A stretch of DNA of 64,000 nt from Burkholderia pseudomultivorans (GCF_001718415.1 NZ_CP013378.1:4402001-4466000), one strand, 5' to 3'. Counted from the first letter of the stretch, positions 40,635 through 51,308 are shown. Notes: generated by a model not told the origin, from the sequence alone. Numbers and translations are program-made.

Positions 40635-41702
40635 GTGAGCCGTTACTGGAGCGACGTCGTTCAGCAACTCGTGCCTTACGTGCCGGGCGAACAGCCCGCG
40701 CTCGCACACCCCGTCAAGCTGAACACCAACGAGAATCCCTATCCGCCGTCGCCGCGCGTCGTCGCGGCGATCGCGCGCGAGCTCGGCGAAACCGGCGACA
40801 CGCTGCGCCGCTATCCCGACCCGCTCGCGCGCGCGCTGCGCGAGACGGTCGCCGCCCACCACCGGATCCGCCCCGAGCAGGTGTTCGTCGGCAACGGTTC
40901 CGACGAGGTGCTCGCGCACACGTTCCAGGCGCTGCTCAAGCACGACCGGCCGCTGCGCTTTCCGGACATCACGTACAGCTTCTACCCGACCTACGCGCGC
41001 CTGTACGGCGTGCAGACCACGACCGTGCCGCTCGCCGACGATTTCTCGATCCGCGTCGACGACTATCTCGACGACGGCGGCGGCGTGCTGTTCCCGAACC
41101 CGAATGCACCGACCGGGCGTGCGCTGCCGCTCGCGGATGTCGAACGGATCGCGGCCGCGAACCCGTCGTCGGTCGTCGTGATCGACGAGGCCTATGTCGA
41201 TTTCGGCGCGCAGTCGGCGATTACGCTGATCGATCGCCATCCGAACCTGCTCGTCGTGCACACGACGTCGAAGGCACGCTCGCTCGCCGGCATGCGCGTG
41301 GGCTTCGCGTTCGGCGACGCGGCGCTGATCGAAGCGCTGAACCGCGTGAAGGACAGCTTCAACTCGTATCCGCTCGACCGGCTCGCGCAGGTCGCCGCAC
41401 AGGCGGCATACGAAGACGACGCCTATTTCGGCGCCACGTGCCGGCGCGTGATCGACAGCCGCGCGCGGCTCACGCAGGCGCTCGACGCGCTCGGCTTCGA
41501 CGTCGTGCCGTCGGCCGCGAACTTCGTGTTCGCGCGCCATCCCGCGCACGATGCGGGCACGCTCGCGGCGAAGCTGAAGGAACGGGAAATTTTCGTGCGG
41601 CACTTCCGGCTGCCGCGCATCGACCAGCATCTGCGCATCACCGTCGGCACCGACGCCGAATGCGATGCGCTGATCGCCGCACTGCGCGACCTGCTGCGCT
41701 GA
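40635..41702 (+). CDS. hisC: Histidinol-phosphate aminotransferase
   Basis: A 355-residue class I/II PLP aminotransferase of histidine synthesis. It shows [13 protein letters not shown] (substrate arm), [28 protein letters not shown] and the Schiff-base Lys213 in [15 protein letters not shown]. The GTG at 40635 follows AGGAG by seven bases. It stands apart from the main his operon and is probably the second hisC of Burkholderia; aromatic aminotransferase activity is also possible. Confidence 0.93.
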   Translation: MSRYWSDVVQQLVPYVPGEQPALAHPVKLNTNENPYPPSPRVVAAIARELGETGDTLRRYPDPLARALRETVAAHHRIRPEQVFVGNGSDEVLAHTFQALLKHDRPLRFPDITYSFYPTYARLYGVQTTTVPLADDFSIRVDDYLDDGGGVLFPNPNAPTGRALPLADVERIAAANPSSVVVIDEAYVDFGAQSAITLIDRHPNLLVVHTTSKARSLAGMRVGFAFGDAALIEALNRVKDSFNSYPLDRLAQVAAQAAYEDDAYFGATCRRVIDSRARLTQALDALGFDVVPSAANFVFARHPAHDAGTLAAKLKEREIFVRHFRLPRIDQHLRITVGTDAECDALIAALRDLLR

Positions 41703-41710
41703 AAAGCACG

Positions 41711-41730
41711 CGGGCGGCATGCGCCGCCCG
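41711..41730. terminator. Hairpin between convergent hisC and the ferredoxin gene
   Basis: CGGGCGGC (41711-41718), ATGC loop, GCCGCCCG (41723-41730), eight perfect pairs nine bases after hisC. The U-run is poor on both strands (AAAA at 41702-41705 gives a short one for the minus strand), so termination efficiency is uncertain. Confidence 0.4.
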
Positions 41731-41832
41731 GAAGGGTGTCACGCGACGCGCGCCGGCGTGTCGCCTGCTCTGCCGTGCATCGCCGCCCGTCGCGGCGGGC
41801 GGCTGTGGATCGAAGCCGGCGCCTTTGCGCGC

Positions 41833-42102
<270 letters not shown>

Positions 42103-42146
42103 TCAGGCCGGCGGCCGGCTTCCCGTCGAAACCGGCCGGCGCCGCC

Positions 42147-42755
<609 letters not shown>

Positions 42756-43370
42756 TTATTCATCATTTTCGCGCCGCAGCAAATGATAGTGAACCGCGCC
42801 GGCCTTGCCGCGCTTCACGACCTGCCAGCCCGCGAGCGCTTCGTGTGCGGCCGGGTCGAGCTCCGCGCCGCTCTCGACGTACAGCGCGCCGCCCGCCGCG
42901 ACGAGCGGCGCGCTCAGCGCCAGCGCGCGCGCGAACACGGCTGCGTCGCCGAACGGCGGGTCGAGGAACACGACGTCGAACGCACCCGGCGCGAGGCCGG
43001 CCGCGAGCCGCAGCGCATCGGCCTCGGCGATCTCGACCGTGCGCGCGCCGAGCTTGTCCCGGATCGCGCGCAGCTGCTGCGCGGCGCGCGGATGGCGCTC
43101 GACCATCACGACGCTCGCCGCGCCGCGCGACGCGGCCTCGAAGCCGAGCGCGCCGGTGCCCGCGAACAGGTCCAGGCAGCGCTGGCCAGCCAGATCCTGG
43201 CCGAGCCAGTTGAACAGGGTTTCGCGCACGCGATCGGGCGTCGGGCGCAGCCCGTCGAGGTCGAGCACCGCGAGCGGCGTGCGTTTCCAGTCGCCGCCGA
43301 TGATGCGGACCGTATGCGGCTTGCCGCGACTGGAGGAGGCCGACGAACGGCCGGAATGGGAACGGGACAT
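42756..43370 (-). CDS. rsmD: 16S rRNA (guanine-966-N2)-methyltransferase
   Basis: A 204-residue SAM methyltransferase acting on G966 of 16S rRNA. It carries the N-terminal RIIGGDWKRTPL, the SAM motif CLDLFAGTGALGFEAASRG and the catalytic VVFLDPPFGD. The ATG at 43370 (MSRSHSGRSS) gives a short basic leader before the fold. It is divergent from ftsY. Confidence 0.95.
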   Translation of the reverse strand: MSRSHSGRSSASSSRGKPHTVRIIGGDWKRTPLAVLDLDGLRPTPDRVRETLFNWLGQDLAGQRCLDLFAGTGALGFEAASRGAASVVMVERHPRAAQQLRAIRDKLGARTVEIAEADALRLAAGLAPGAFDVVFLDPPFGDAAVFARALALSAPLVAAGGALYVESGAELDPAAHEALAGWQVVKRGKAGAVHYHLLRRENDE

Positions 43371-43480
43371 ACTCAATATCGAGACGGGGGGAACGGGCGC
43401 GCGCGGGGGCGTGCCGCCAGACAGGCGCACGTTACCACAGCGGCGGCGCACACTGACGCGAGCGCCCCGCCGCGCCTGAT

Positions 43481-43486
43481 AAAATG
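43481..43486 (+). promoter_or_regulatory. TAAAAT -10-like element for ftsY
   Basis: TAAAAT (within TGATAAAAT) lies 97 bases before the ftsY ATG in GC-rich surroundings. No -35 at the right distance is clear. Confidence 0.3.
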
Positions 43487-43583
43487 CACGGTTTCGGCCG
43501 CCGTGCGCCGCATCCGCGCGAACGCAGACGGCCCGTCCGGCATCCCGCCCCCGCGGCAGCCGCCCTCTTCCCGACGCCAGACC

Positions 43584-44738
43584 ATGTTCAGCTTCTTCAA
43601 ACGATTCAAGAAAACGCAGGAGCCCGATCCCGCGGAATCGCAATCGGCCGACGCGCCGCAGCCCGATGCGCCGGCCGAAGCACCCGCGCCGACGGCGCCG
43701 CCCGCGGCCGATGCGCCCCCTGCGCCGGCCCAGCCGGCCGCCCCGGCCGTCGTGATGACGGTCACGCCGACCGATAACGGCCGCGACGAGGTCGTCGAGA
43801 CCGTCGAGATCGTGCCGCCGCCCGTGCAGGACGCGTCCGCGAAGAAATCGTGGCTCGCGCGCCTGAAGACGGGGCTCGCGAAGACGGGCTCGAGCATCAC
43901 GGGCGTGTTCGTCAACACGAAGATCGACGAGGACCTGTACGAGGAACTCGAAACCGCGCTGCTGATGTCCGACGCGGGCGTCGACGCAACCGAATACCTG
44001 CTCGGCGCGCTGCGCGAGAAGGTGCGCGCGGGCCGGCTGACCGACCCGCAGCAGGTGAAGGCCGCACTGCGCGACCTGCTCGTCGAGCTGCTGACGCCGC
44101 TCGAGAAATCGCTGGTGCTCGGCCGCGCGCAGCCGCTCGTGATGATGATCGCGGGCGTGAACGGCGCCGGCAAGACGACCAGCATCGGCAAGCTCGCGAA
44201 GCATCTGCAGAGTTTCGACCAGTCGGTGCTGCTGGCCGCGGGCGACACGTTCCGCGCAGCCGCGCGCGAACAGCTGACGGTCTGGGGCGAGCGCAACAAC
44301 GTGACGGTCGTGCAGCAGGAAAGCGGCGATCCGGCCGCGGTGATCTTCGATGCGGTCAGCGCCGCGCGCGCGCGCAAGATCGACGTGATGATGGCCGATA
44401 CGGCCGGCCGCCTGCCGACGCAGCTGCACCTGATGGAAGAACTGAAGAAGGTGAAGCGCGTGATCTCGAAGGCGCACGACGGCGCACCGCACGAGGTGCT
44501 GCTCGTGATCGACGCGAACACGGGCCAGAACGGCCTCACGCAGGTGAAGGCGTTCGACGATGCGCTCGGCCTGACCGGCCTGATCGTCACCAAGCTCGAC
44601 GGCACCGCGAAGGGCGGGATCCTCGCCGCGATCGCGCGGCAGCGGCCGGTGCCGGTCTACTTCATCGGCGTCGGCGAGAAGGTCGAGGACCTGCAGCCGT
44701 TCAGCGCCGAGGAATTCGCGGACGCGTTGCTCGGCTGA
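43584..44738 (+). CDS. ftsY: Signal recognition particle receptor FtsY
   Basis: A 384-residue SRP GTPase. An N-terminal basic membrane-targeting helix (MFSFFKRFKK) and an Ala/Pro/acidic A domain (about 10-85) precede the NG domain, with [10 protein letters not shown] (G1), DTAGR (G3), TKLDGTAKGG (G4) and GVGEKVEDLQPF. It docks ribosome-SRP complexes at the membrane. The start at 43584 fits the family, and the gene ends with a strong terminator. Confidence 0.97.
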   Translation: MFSFFKRFKKTQEPDPAESQSADAPQPDAPAEAPAPTAPPAADAPPAPAQPAAPAVVMTVTPTDNGRDEVVETVEIVPPPVQDASAKKSWLARLKTGLAKTGSSITGVFVNTKIDEDLYEELETALLMSDAGVDATEYLLGALREKVRAGRLTDPQQVKAALRDLLVELLTPLEKSLVLGRAQPLVMMIAGVNGAGKTTSIGKLAKHLQSFDQSVLLAAGDTFRAAAREQLTVWGERNNVTVVQQESGDPAAVIFDAVSAARARKIDVMMADTAGRLPTQLHLMEELKKVKRVISKAHDGAPHEVLLVIDANTGQNGLTQVKAFDDALGLTGLIVTKLDGTAKGGILAAIARQRPVPVYFIGVGEKVEDLQPFSAEEFADALLG

Positions 44739-44763
44739 ACGCCGCGCTGCGCACCGCACGCAC

Positions 44764-44786
44764 AAGGCGCCTTCGGGCGCCTTTTT
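44764..44786 (+). terminator. ftsY intrinsic terminator
   Basis: AAGGCGCC (44764-44771), UUCG tetraloop, GGCGCCTT (44776-44783), then a U-run. It lies 26 bases after ftsY. Confidence 0.9.
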
Positions 44787-44836
44787 CAATGGCCGGGCCG
44801 GCGCGCCGCGAGCGCGCGGCGCGCGGCTGCGCTGCG

Positions 44837-45481
44837 TTACTCGGCGTCGGGCTGCACGCCGGGCTCGGCCGCCTTGAACGCGTCGAGCGTCGACGCATAG
44901 TCGGCGATCCGCTGGATCGTCGGGTAGACGGTCGTGTCGATCGAAAAGCGGTTCGCGTTGAACACCTGCGGCACGAGACAGATGTCGGCGAGCGTCGGCG
45001 TATCGCCGAAGCACAGCTTGCCCGTGCGCGGATCGCTCGCGAGGCGCGTTTCGAGCGACGCGAAGCCCGACTCGATCCAGTGCCGGTACCACGCGTTCTT
45101 GTCATCCTCGGACACCTTCAGCGTGTGCTTCAGGTACTTCAGCACGCGCAGGTTGTCGAGCGGATGGATCTCGCACGCGATCTGCAGCGCGATCGCCCGC
45201 ACGTACGCGCGATCGACCGGCTGCTTCGGCAGCAGCGCGGGCTCGGGATGGGTTTCGTCGAGATATTCGATGATCGCGAGCGACTGCTGCAGCGTCGCGT
45301 CGCCGTCGATCAGCGTCGGCACGAGCGCATCCGGATTCAGCGCGCGATAGTCGTCCTTCAGTTGCTGGCCGCCGTCGCGCAGCATGTGCACGGGCACGTA
45401 GTCGTACGGCAGCCGCTTCAGGTTCAGCGCGATCCGCACGCGGTACGAAGCGGAACTGCGGAAATAGCTGTAGAGCTTCAT
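44837..45481 (-). CDS. maiA: Maleylacetoacetate isomerase (zeta-class GST)
   Basis: A 214-residue glutathione-dependent isomerase of tyrosine/homogentisate breakdown. The zeta-class motif is SSASYRVRIAL (usually SSCS; here the Cys is Ala), followed by NPDALVPTL and the C-terminal helical domain with TPTLADICLVPQ. The SSCS cysteine contributes to activity in some homologues, so its replacement is worth noting, though the serine pair stays. The other hmg/fah genes are not nearby. Confidence 0.85.
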   Translation of the reverse strand: MKLYSYFRSSASYRVRIALNLKRLPYDYVPVHMLRDGGQQLKDDYRALNPDALVPTLIDGDATLQQSLAIIEYLDETHPEPALLPKQPVDRAYVRAIALQIACEIHPLDNLRVLKYLKHTLKVSEDDKNAWYRHWIESGFASLETRLASDPRTGKLCFGDTPTLADICLVPQVFNANRFSIDTTVYPTIQRIADYASTLDAFKAAEPGVQPDAE

Positions 45482-45623
45482 GGGATGTCTCTCGTAGTCG
45501 TATTCGGCCGGCGGCGCACCGCCGGGAACCAGAGTGTAGCGCGGCCGCGCGGCGGCCCGACGCTTGCGCGCCCGCTGCCCGTGCGATACTCGGTGCATTC
45601 CTGACCGCTCACCGCGCGACCCG

Positions 45624-46619
45624 ATGCCGGCCGCGCCCCACGCTCCGATGACCGCTGCCCACGATTCCGCCACCCCGTTCCCCTGCGCCCGCTTCATCAA
45701 GGAAATCGGCCGCGGCCCGCACGGCGCGCGCGCGCTGTCCGCCGACGACACGTTCGCGCTCTATCGCGCGATGCTCGATGCGCGCGTGTCGGACCTCGAG
45801 CTCGGCGCGATCCTGATCGCCTATCGCCTGAAAGGCGAAACCGCCGACGAGCTGGCCGCGATGCTCGCCGCCACGCATGCGTCGTTCGAGCCGCTGCACG
45901 TGCAGGACGCCGCGTTCCGTCCGGTGTCGATCCCGAGCTACAACGGCGCGCGCAAGCAGCCGAACCTCGTGCCGCTGCTCGCGCTGCTGCTCGCGCGCGA
46001 AGGCGTGCCGGTGCTGGTGCACGGCGTGTCGCAGGATCCGGGCCGCGTGACGAGCGCGGAGATCTTCGCGGCGCTGTCGATCGCGCCGTCGACGTCGCAC
46101 GACGCGATCGAGGACACGCTCGCCGAGCGCCGCGTCGCCTTCGCGCCGATCGACGCGCTGGCGCCGCGCATCGCGCGCCTGCTGTCGCTGCGCGCGGTGC
46201 TCGGCGTGCGCAATTCGACGCACACGCTCGTGAAGCTGCTGCAGCCGTTCGCGCCGGCGGGCCTGCGGCTCGTCAACTATACGCATCCGCCGTACCGCGA
46301 CAGCCTCGCCCAGCTGTTCCGCGACCATCCGGATGCCGCGCTCGGCGGTGCGCTGCTCGCGCGCGGCACCGAGGGCGAGGCGGTCGCCGACACGCGGCGC
46401 CAGGTGCAGGTCGACTGGCTGCACGACGGCGTCTGCGACACGCTGATCGCCGCCGAGCGTTCGTCGGCCGACGCGCCGCCGGTCGAGCTGCCGGAATCGC
46501 GCGATGCCGAGACGACCGCCGCGTGGACCGGCGCCGTGCTGCGCGGCGAGGTTCCGGTGCCCGAGGCGCTCGCGCGACAGGTCGAGACGATCGTGCGAAT
46601 CGCGCGGATCGCGCCCTGA
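45624..46619 (+). CDS. ybiB: YbiB/TrpD2-family DNA-binding protein
   Basis: A 331-residue protein of the anthranilate phosphoribosyltransferase fold, YbiB (TrpD2) branch. It shows FIKEIGRGPHGARALSADDTFALYRAML, IPSYNGARKQPNLVPLLALLLAREGVPVLVHG and VLGVRNSTHTLVKLLQP. Family members bind nucleic acid rather than synthesise tryptophan. The start may be ATG 45624 (used) or 45648; neither has a clear ribosome site. It lies upstream of the leu leader. Confidence 0.82.
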   Translation: MPAAPHAPMTAAHDSATPFPCARFIKEIGRGPHGARALSADDTFALYRAMLDARVSDLELGAILIAYRLKGETADELAAMLAATHASFEPLHVQDAAFRPVSIPSYNGARKQPNLVPLLALLLAREGVPVLVHGVSQDPGRVTSAEIFAALSIAPSTSHDAIEDTLAERRVAFAPIDALAPRIARLLSLRAVLGVRNSTHTLVKLLQPFAPAGLRLVNYTHPPYRDSLAQLFRDHPDAALGGALLARGTEGEAVADTRRQVQVDWLHDGVCDTLIAAERSSADAPPVELPESRDAETTAAWTGAVLRGEVPVPEALARQVETIVRIARIAP

Positions 46620-46663
46620 CGGGCGCTGCCACGGCGACGCGGGCCGGTTTCACCTCCGACCAT

Positions 46664-46693
46664 TTGACACGCGCGGGCATCCTGGCATAGAGT
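46664..46693 (+). promoter_or_regulatory. Promoter of the leu leader-leuA transcript
   Basis: A perfect -35 TTGACA (46664-46669), 18-base spacer and -10 TAGAGT (46688-46693, four of six). Predicted transcription starts at about 46700, at or next to the ATG of the leader peptide. Confidence 0.6.
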
Positions 46694-46700
46694 TGTCGCC

Positions 46701-46775
46701 ATGCGTTCCTTTCCGAACACCCTCCGAATTACCTCCGGCCGCCTAGCGCGGCCGCTATCGCTACGACTAGCCTAA
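46701..46775 (+). CDS. Putative leucine leader peptide (attenuator), 24 aa
   Basis: A short frame reading MRSFPNTLRITSG then RLARPLSLRLA and stop. Five of 24 codons are Leu and four of them (codons 15, 19, 21, 23) are CTA, the rarest Leu codon in a genome this GC-rich; CTA is nearly absent from neighbouring genes. The cluster falls in the last ten codons, just where a ribosome starved of Leu-tRNA would stall. The UAA stop lies in the loop of a strong hairpin (46759-46788). It precedes leuA by about 230 bases. The pattern is that of trp/leu-type attenuation leaders. No strong ribosome site is present, but the predicted transcript begins at the ATG. Confidence 0.75.
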   Translation: MRSFPNTLRITSGRLARPLSLRLA

Positions 46776-46788
46776 GGCTGTCGTAGCG
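46759..46788 (+). promoter_or_regulatory. Hairpin overlapping the end of the leu leader peptide
   Basis: Nine pairs (46759-46767 with 46780-46788), one bulged U, four more pairs (46769-46772 with 46776-46779) and a UAA loop that is the leader stop codon. A smaller upstream hairpin, GGCCGC/GCGGCC, lies at 46737-46753. A ribosome stalled on the CTA codons would cover the 5' arm and release the 3' arm. No clean terminator was found further on; a T5 run at 46844-46848 follows two copies of TTCTCGCAG. Confidence 0.65.
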
Positions 46789-47006
46789 CCGTGTGCTGTC
46801 CGCACGGTCCCTCCCAGCAGTTCTCGCAGCACCCTTCTCGCAGTTTTTACAACCCGAAGTCGTCAGCTTTCGTCCGTCTATCCGTCGGTCGATTCGCGAA
46901 GATCATCCGCATCCGCAGCGCGATCCGGCGCCACGGTGCGAGGCAGCGTCAACCGTCGCTCATGCCGTCCGTCTTCGCTCGCGACTTGAGCCCCGAGGCC
47001 AAGAAG

Positions 47007-48653
47007 ATGAAGCGCAACCCGCAAGACAAGTACCGAGCGTTCGAACCCGTCCGTATCAACGGCCGCAAGTGGCCGAACCGCACGATCGAGCGTGCGCCGG
47101 TCTGGATGAGCACCGACCTGCGCGACGGCAACCAGTCGCTGATCGAGCCGATGAGCATCGAGCAGAAGCTTGAGTTCTTCGAGATGCTCGTCGCGATCGG
47201 CTTCAAGGAGATCGAAGTCGGTTTTCCGTCGGCGTCGCAAACCGACTTCGATTTCGTGCGCAAGCTGATCGACGAGCGGCGCATCCCCGACGACGTGACG
47301 ATCGAAGTGCTCGTACAGTCGCGCGAAGACCTGATCGCACGCACGTTCGAGGCGCTCGAAGGCGTGCCGCGCGCGATCGTGCACCTGTACAACGCGATCT
47401 GCCCGTCGTTCCGCCGCATCGTGTTCGGAATGTCGAAGGACGACGTGAAGGCGCTCGCGGTCGAGGGCACGCGGCTCATCAAGGAACACGCGGCGGCACG
47501 CCCGGACACGCACTGGACCTACCAGTACTCGCCCGAAACCTTCAGCATGACCGAGCTGACGTTCGCGCGCGAAGTGTGCGACGCGGTCGCGCAAATGTGG
47601 CGTCCGACCCGCGACCACAAGATGATCGTCAACCTGCCGGCGACCGTCGAAGCGGCGATGCCGAACGTGTTCGCCGACCAGATCGAATGGATGGACCGCA
47701 ATCTCGCGTATCGCGACAGCATCGTGCTGTCCGTGCATCCGCACAACGATCGCGGCACCGCGGTCGCGGCCGCCGAACTCGCGCTGCTCGCAGGCGCCGA
47801 CCGCATCGAGGGCTGCCTGTTCGGCAACGGCGAGCGCACCGGCAACGTCGACCTCGTCACGCTCGCGCTCAATCTCTATACGCAGGGCATCGACCCGGGC
47901 CTCGACTTCTCCGACATCGACCCGGTGCGCCGCGTCGTCGAGCGCTGCAACCAGATTCCCGTGCATCCGCGCCACCCGTATGCGGGCGACCTCGTGTTCA
48001 CGGCATTCTCGGGCTCGCACCAGGACGCGATCCGCAAGGGCTTCGCGCAGCAGCGCGACGACGCGCTGTGGGAAGTGCCGTACCTGCCGATCGATCCGGC
48101 CGATCTCGGCCGCAGCTACGACGCGGTGATCCGCGTCAACAGCCAGTCCGGCAAGGGCGGCGCGACCTTCCTGCTCGAACGCGGAATGGGCTTCACGCCG
48201 ACGCGGCGCGTACAGATCGAATTCAGCCACGCGGTGCAGACGCTCGCCGACGCCTCCGGCGAGGAAGTGACGGGCGATGCGATCTGCGCACTGTTTGCGC
48301 GCGAATTCTTCGAGACCGACGGCCCCGCCGCGCGCCACAACCACGCTGCGCGCTGGCAGAACCGCGAGATCGGCGGCGCGTTCGCGGCCGACGCGACGCC
48401 CGAGGATGCGGTGCAGCGCGCGGCCGCCGTCTTCGCGGCAGCGGCCGGCGCGACGATCGATGTCGCGTCGTGCGAGCACGTGCGCACGGCGGACGGCCGG
48501 ATCGCGGTATCGGTCGGCTGCTGCGTCGGCGACGCGCCGCTGCGGCACGGCGTCGGCGTGCACGCGGACGCGACGAGCGCCGCGCTCGACGCGGTCGTCA
48601 GCGCAATCAACCGTTCGGCGTGGCACTGCGCCGACCGCCGCGCGGCGGCCTGA
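47007..48653 (+). CDS. leuA: 2-isopropylmalate synthase (long, LeuA2-type)
   Basis: A 548-residue enzyme condensing acetyl-CoA with 2-ketoisovalerate, the first committed step of leucine synthesis. The catalytic HMGL-like barrel shows [51 protein letters not shown] and [16 protein letters not shown]-terminal regulatory domain (about 430-548) mediates leucine feedback. The ATG at 47007 ([15 protein letters not shown]) follows GAGG; an in-frame ATG at 46962 is possible. It is preceded by the CTA-rich leader, so both transcript and enzyme appear leucine-controlled. Confidence 0.95.
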   Translation: MKRNPQDKYRAFEPVRINGRKWPNRTIERAPVWMSTDLRDGNQSLIEPMSIEQKLEFFEMLVAIGFKEIEVGFPSASQTDFDFVRKLIDERRIPDDVTIEVLVQSREDLIARTFEALEGVPRAIVHLYNAICPSFRRIVFGMSKDDVKALAVEGTRLIKEHAAARPDTHWTYQYSPETFSMTELTFAREVCDAVAQMWRPTRDHKMIVNLPATVEAAMPNVFADQIEWMDRNLAYRDSIVLSVHPHNDRGTAVAAAELALLAGADRIEGCLFGNGERTGNVDLVTLALNLYTQGIDPGLDFSDIDPVRRVVERCNQIPVHPRHPYAGDLVFTAFSGSHQDAIRKGFAQQRDDALWEVPYLPIDPADLGRSYDAVIRVNSQSGKGGATFLLERGMGFTPTRRVQIEFSHAVQTLADASGEEVTGDAICALFAREFFETDGPAARHNHAARWQNREIGGAFAADATPEDAVQRAAAVFAAAAGATIDVASCEHVRTADGRIAVSVGCCVGDAPLRHGVGVHADATSAALDAVVSAINRSAWHCADRRAAA

Positions 48654-48771
48654 GCGCGCCGCAGCGATTCAGGGCCGGTTCGCGTCGATCGCGAACGGCC
48701 TCCGGGACACCCGGTCAGCGAGCGGAGCGCGACCGTCCGTGCGCCGCGCGATCCGCGCCGCACGGGCCAGC

Positions 48772-48795
48772 AAAAAGCGGCCTACGAGGCCGCTT
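48772..48795 (-). terminator. Terminator of the SnoaL-like gene
   Basis: AAGCGGCC (48775-48782) pairs with GGCCGCTT (48788-48795), five-base loop, followed on the minus strand by five U (48772-48776). It may also slow plus-strand transcription from leuA. Confidence 0.75.
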
Positions 48796-48828
48796 CTGTC
48801 GGGACGATAAAAGGAGCGCCACGCGCGC

Positions 48829-49212
48829 TCAGGTCTCGGTCGCGCACCGCGTCGCCTGCCAGGCCAGCAGGCGCCAGCGACCTTTCTCGTGGGTCTGCAC
48901 GGCGGTATAGGCAATCGGGAACACGAGGCCGCCGTTGTTCGTTTCCATCTCGATCAGCGCGCGCCCCGTGACGACGCAGGTGTCGTCGCCGACCGGCAGC
49001 ACGTCCTGCGACTGGATCTCGATCTGGCGATAGCGGCGGCGGCCGGCAGCGATGGCGTCGATGAACTGCTGCTTGGTTTCCCGCTTGCCGTTGGTGTGCA
49101 CGTAGAACACCTTGTCCGACAGCAGCGCGTCGAGCGCCTCGCCGTCGCCGTCCACCATCGCCCGGAACCGATCGCGCTCGAGCGCGCGGATCGCATCGAC
49201 CACCTTCGTCAT
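48829..49212 (-). CDS. SnoaL/DUF4440-like NTF2-fold protein
   Basis: A 127-residue protein of the NTF2-like superfamily: ALERDRFRAMVDGDGEALDALLSDKVFYVHTNGKRETKQQFIDAI is the helix-cone region, and the second half is beta-rich and ends with WRLLAWQATR. Such proteins act as small isomerases or ligand binders; no role can be assigned. GAGGAG lies eight bases before the ATG at 49212. It lies 47 bases from pagL on the same strand and is probably co-transcribed with it. Confidence 0.8.
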   Translation of the reverse strand: MTKVVDAIRALERDRFRAMVDGDGEALDALLSDKVFYVHTNGKRETKQQFIDAIAAGRRRYRQIEIQSQDVLPVGDDTCVVTGRALIEMETNNGGLVFPIAYTAVQTHEKGRWRLLAWQATRCATET

Positions 49213-49259
49213 CGCCTGACTCCTCGGCAACGCGCACGCCGTGCGTGGGCGTGCGGGGA

Positions 49260-49829
49260 TCAGAAGTTGTACTGCACGTAGAACTGGTGGAAATTTACCC
49301 CAGGATTCGGCTCTTTGATACCCGCGTTAGACACATGTTGAAAACGGTAGCCGACCTGATACTGTTGCCGGTCTCCGAACTGTGCGCCGACGCCGGCGAC
49401 CGGTGCGAACTGGAACGCGGTCGACAGCGAGAAATTGTCCGAGATCGTCGGATGCGTCAACAGCCGGACGCCGCCGCCCGCCTCGATGAACGGCCGGATC
49501 TGCCCGGCACTCTTGATGAAGCGGAACATCGGCGTCACGCCGAATTCGCCGATGCTGCTGTGGACGTTGCCGCCGGTGTGCCAGTAGCCGGCGTGCCCTT
49601 CCACCACGAACGAGAAGTGCCAGCCGCCGATCTCCCACCAGTTCCAGCCCGGGTCCCACACGACGCCGAGTTCGCCCATGTCGATCCCGCGGCGATCGGA
49701 AAAGCCGCCGCCCGCCTGGATGCCCCACCGGTCTGCGAACGCTGCCCCCGATCCGCCCAGCAGGGACGCCGCCAGCATCGCGTGCAGCACAAGCCGGCTA
49801 CGCGACCGGCGGTTCTTCTTGTTGTTCAT
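49260..49829 (-). CDS. pagL: Lipid A 3-O-deacylase PagL
   Basis: A 189-residue outer-membrane beta-barrel with a signal peptide (MLAASLLGGSGAAFA) and the PagL active-site motif FQHVSNAGIKEPNPGVN (catalytic His and Ser), ending in the aromatic C-terminus QFYVQYNF. It removes the 3-O acyl chain of lipid A and so tunes endotoxin activity and antibiotic resistance. It is divergent from rpoH across an AT-richer 360-base region. Confidence 0.93.
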   Translation of the reverse strand: MNNKKNRRSRSRLVLHAMLAASLLGGSGAAFADRWGIQAGGGFSDRRGIDMGELGVVWDPGWNWWEIGGWHFSFVVEGHAGYWHTGGNVHSSIGEFGVTPMFRFIKSAGQIRPFIEAGGGVRLLTHPTISDNFSLSTAFQFAPVAGVGAQFGDRQQYQVGYRFQHVSNAGIKEPNPGVNFHQFYVQYNF

Positions 49830-50191
49830 CTGACACTCCAACTTTGTGGGTTGAATGGAGCCTGGCGCAGCGGCCCGGCTCGAGCGAACTGAATGGTATG
49901 GTAAAGGACTTTTCGGATCGGCATCACGAAGCGAAATTGTTTGCTTCCAAATCTACAAAAATCGAAAGCGTCTGCTGATTTCCATCCAAAACAACGGCTT
50001 ACGGAACTCCGCTCACCCAGCCCCTGTCTCAGAACTGGCTATCGGATAACCGGAATCGATAGAAAAACTGGGAACTCCAATGCCCGCGCGCGCTCTAAGG
50101 AATTAGCACTCGGCTTGCGGGAGTGCTAAGATTGGCCTCGGAATCTCGATCCGAGTCCGGGGTTCATCCCTGATTCCAAAGGAGTTTTTTA
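49830..50191. other. AT-richer divergent promoter region of pagL and rpoH
   Basis: About 360 bases with no gene, lower in GC between roughly 49900 and 50100. It must hold the pagL promoter (minus strand, not resolved) and the rpoH promoter with the CIRCE element at 50103-50129. Confidence 0.6.
50103..50129. promoter_or_regulatory. CIRCE operator (HrcA binding site) at the rpoH promoter
   Basis: An exact consensus TTAGCACTC-N9-GAGTGCTAA. It overlaps a sigma70-like core promoter: TTAGCA (50103-50108) as -35, 18-base spacer, TAAGAT (50127-50132) as -10. HrcA bound here would block RNA polymerase. It lies 62 bases before the rpoH start codon. Confidence 0.92.
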
Positions 50192-51127
<936 letters not shown>

Positions 51128-51155
51128 ATTCCCGGCGATTTAGAGTGCTTCATCG

Positions 51156-51188
51156 AAAACCGCTGCCTGCCCGGCAGCGGTTTTTTTT
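51156..51188 (+). terminator. rpoH intrinsic terminator
   Basis: ACCGCTGCC (51159-51167) pairs with GGCAGCGGT (51173-51181), five-base loop, then a U8 run. It lies 30 bases after the rpoH stop. Confidence 0.93.
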
Positions 51189-51247
51189 CGCCTGTTGATT
51201 GACCTTGTTCATCGGGTATTTGGGCGGTTCCCGGGCACCTTCCGCAT

Positions 51248-51269
51248 AAGCTTGATCCACCTCAAGCTT
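51248..51269. promoter_or_regulatory. FNR/Anr-like inverted repeat upstream of cydP
   Basis: AAGCTTGA-N6-TCAAGCTT, eight perfect pairs. It contains TTGAT-N4-CTCAA, one base from the FNR/Anr consensus TTGAT-N4-ATCAA. It lies about 180 bases before the cytochrome bd operon, which is commonly under oxygen control. Confidence 0.5.
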
Positions 51270-51308
51270 TGGCCCGCGGTTCGCGACGGTCTGCCGCAGC
51301 GCAGCACT

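Noticed and set aside
46793..46848. Intrinsic terminator at the T5 run downstream of the leu leader peptide
   Set aside because: The only nearby pairings (GTGCTG with CAGCAC, CCGTG with CACGG) are weak or too far from the T-run; termination here could not be supported.
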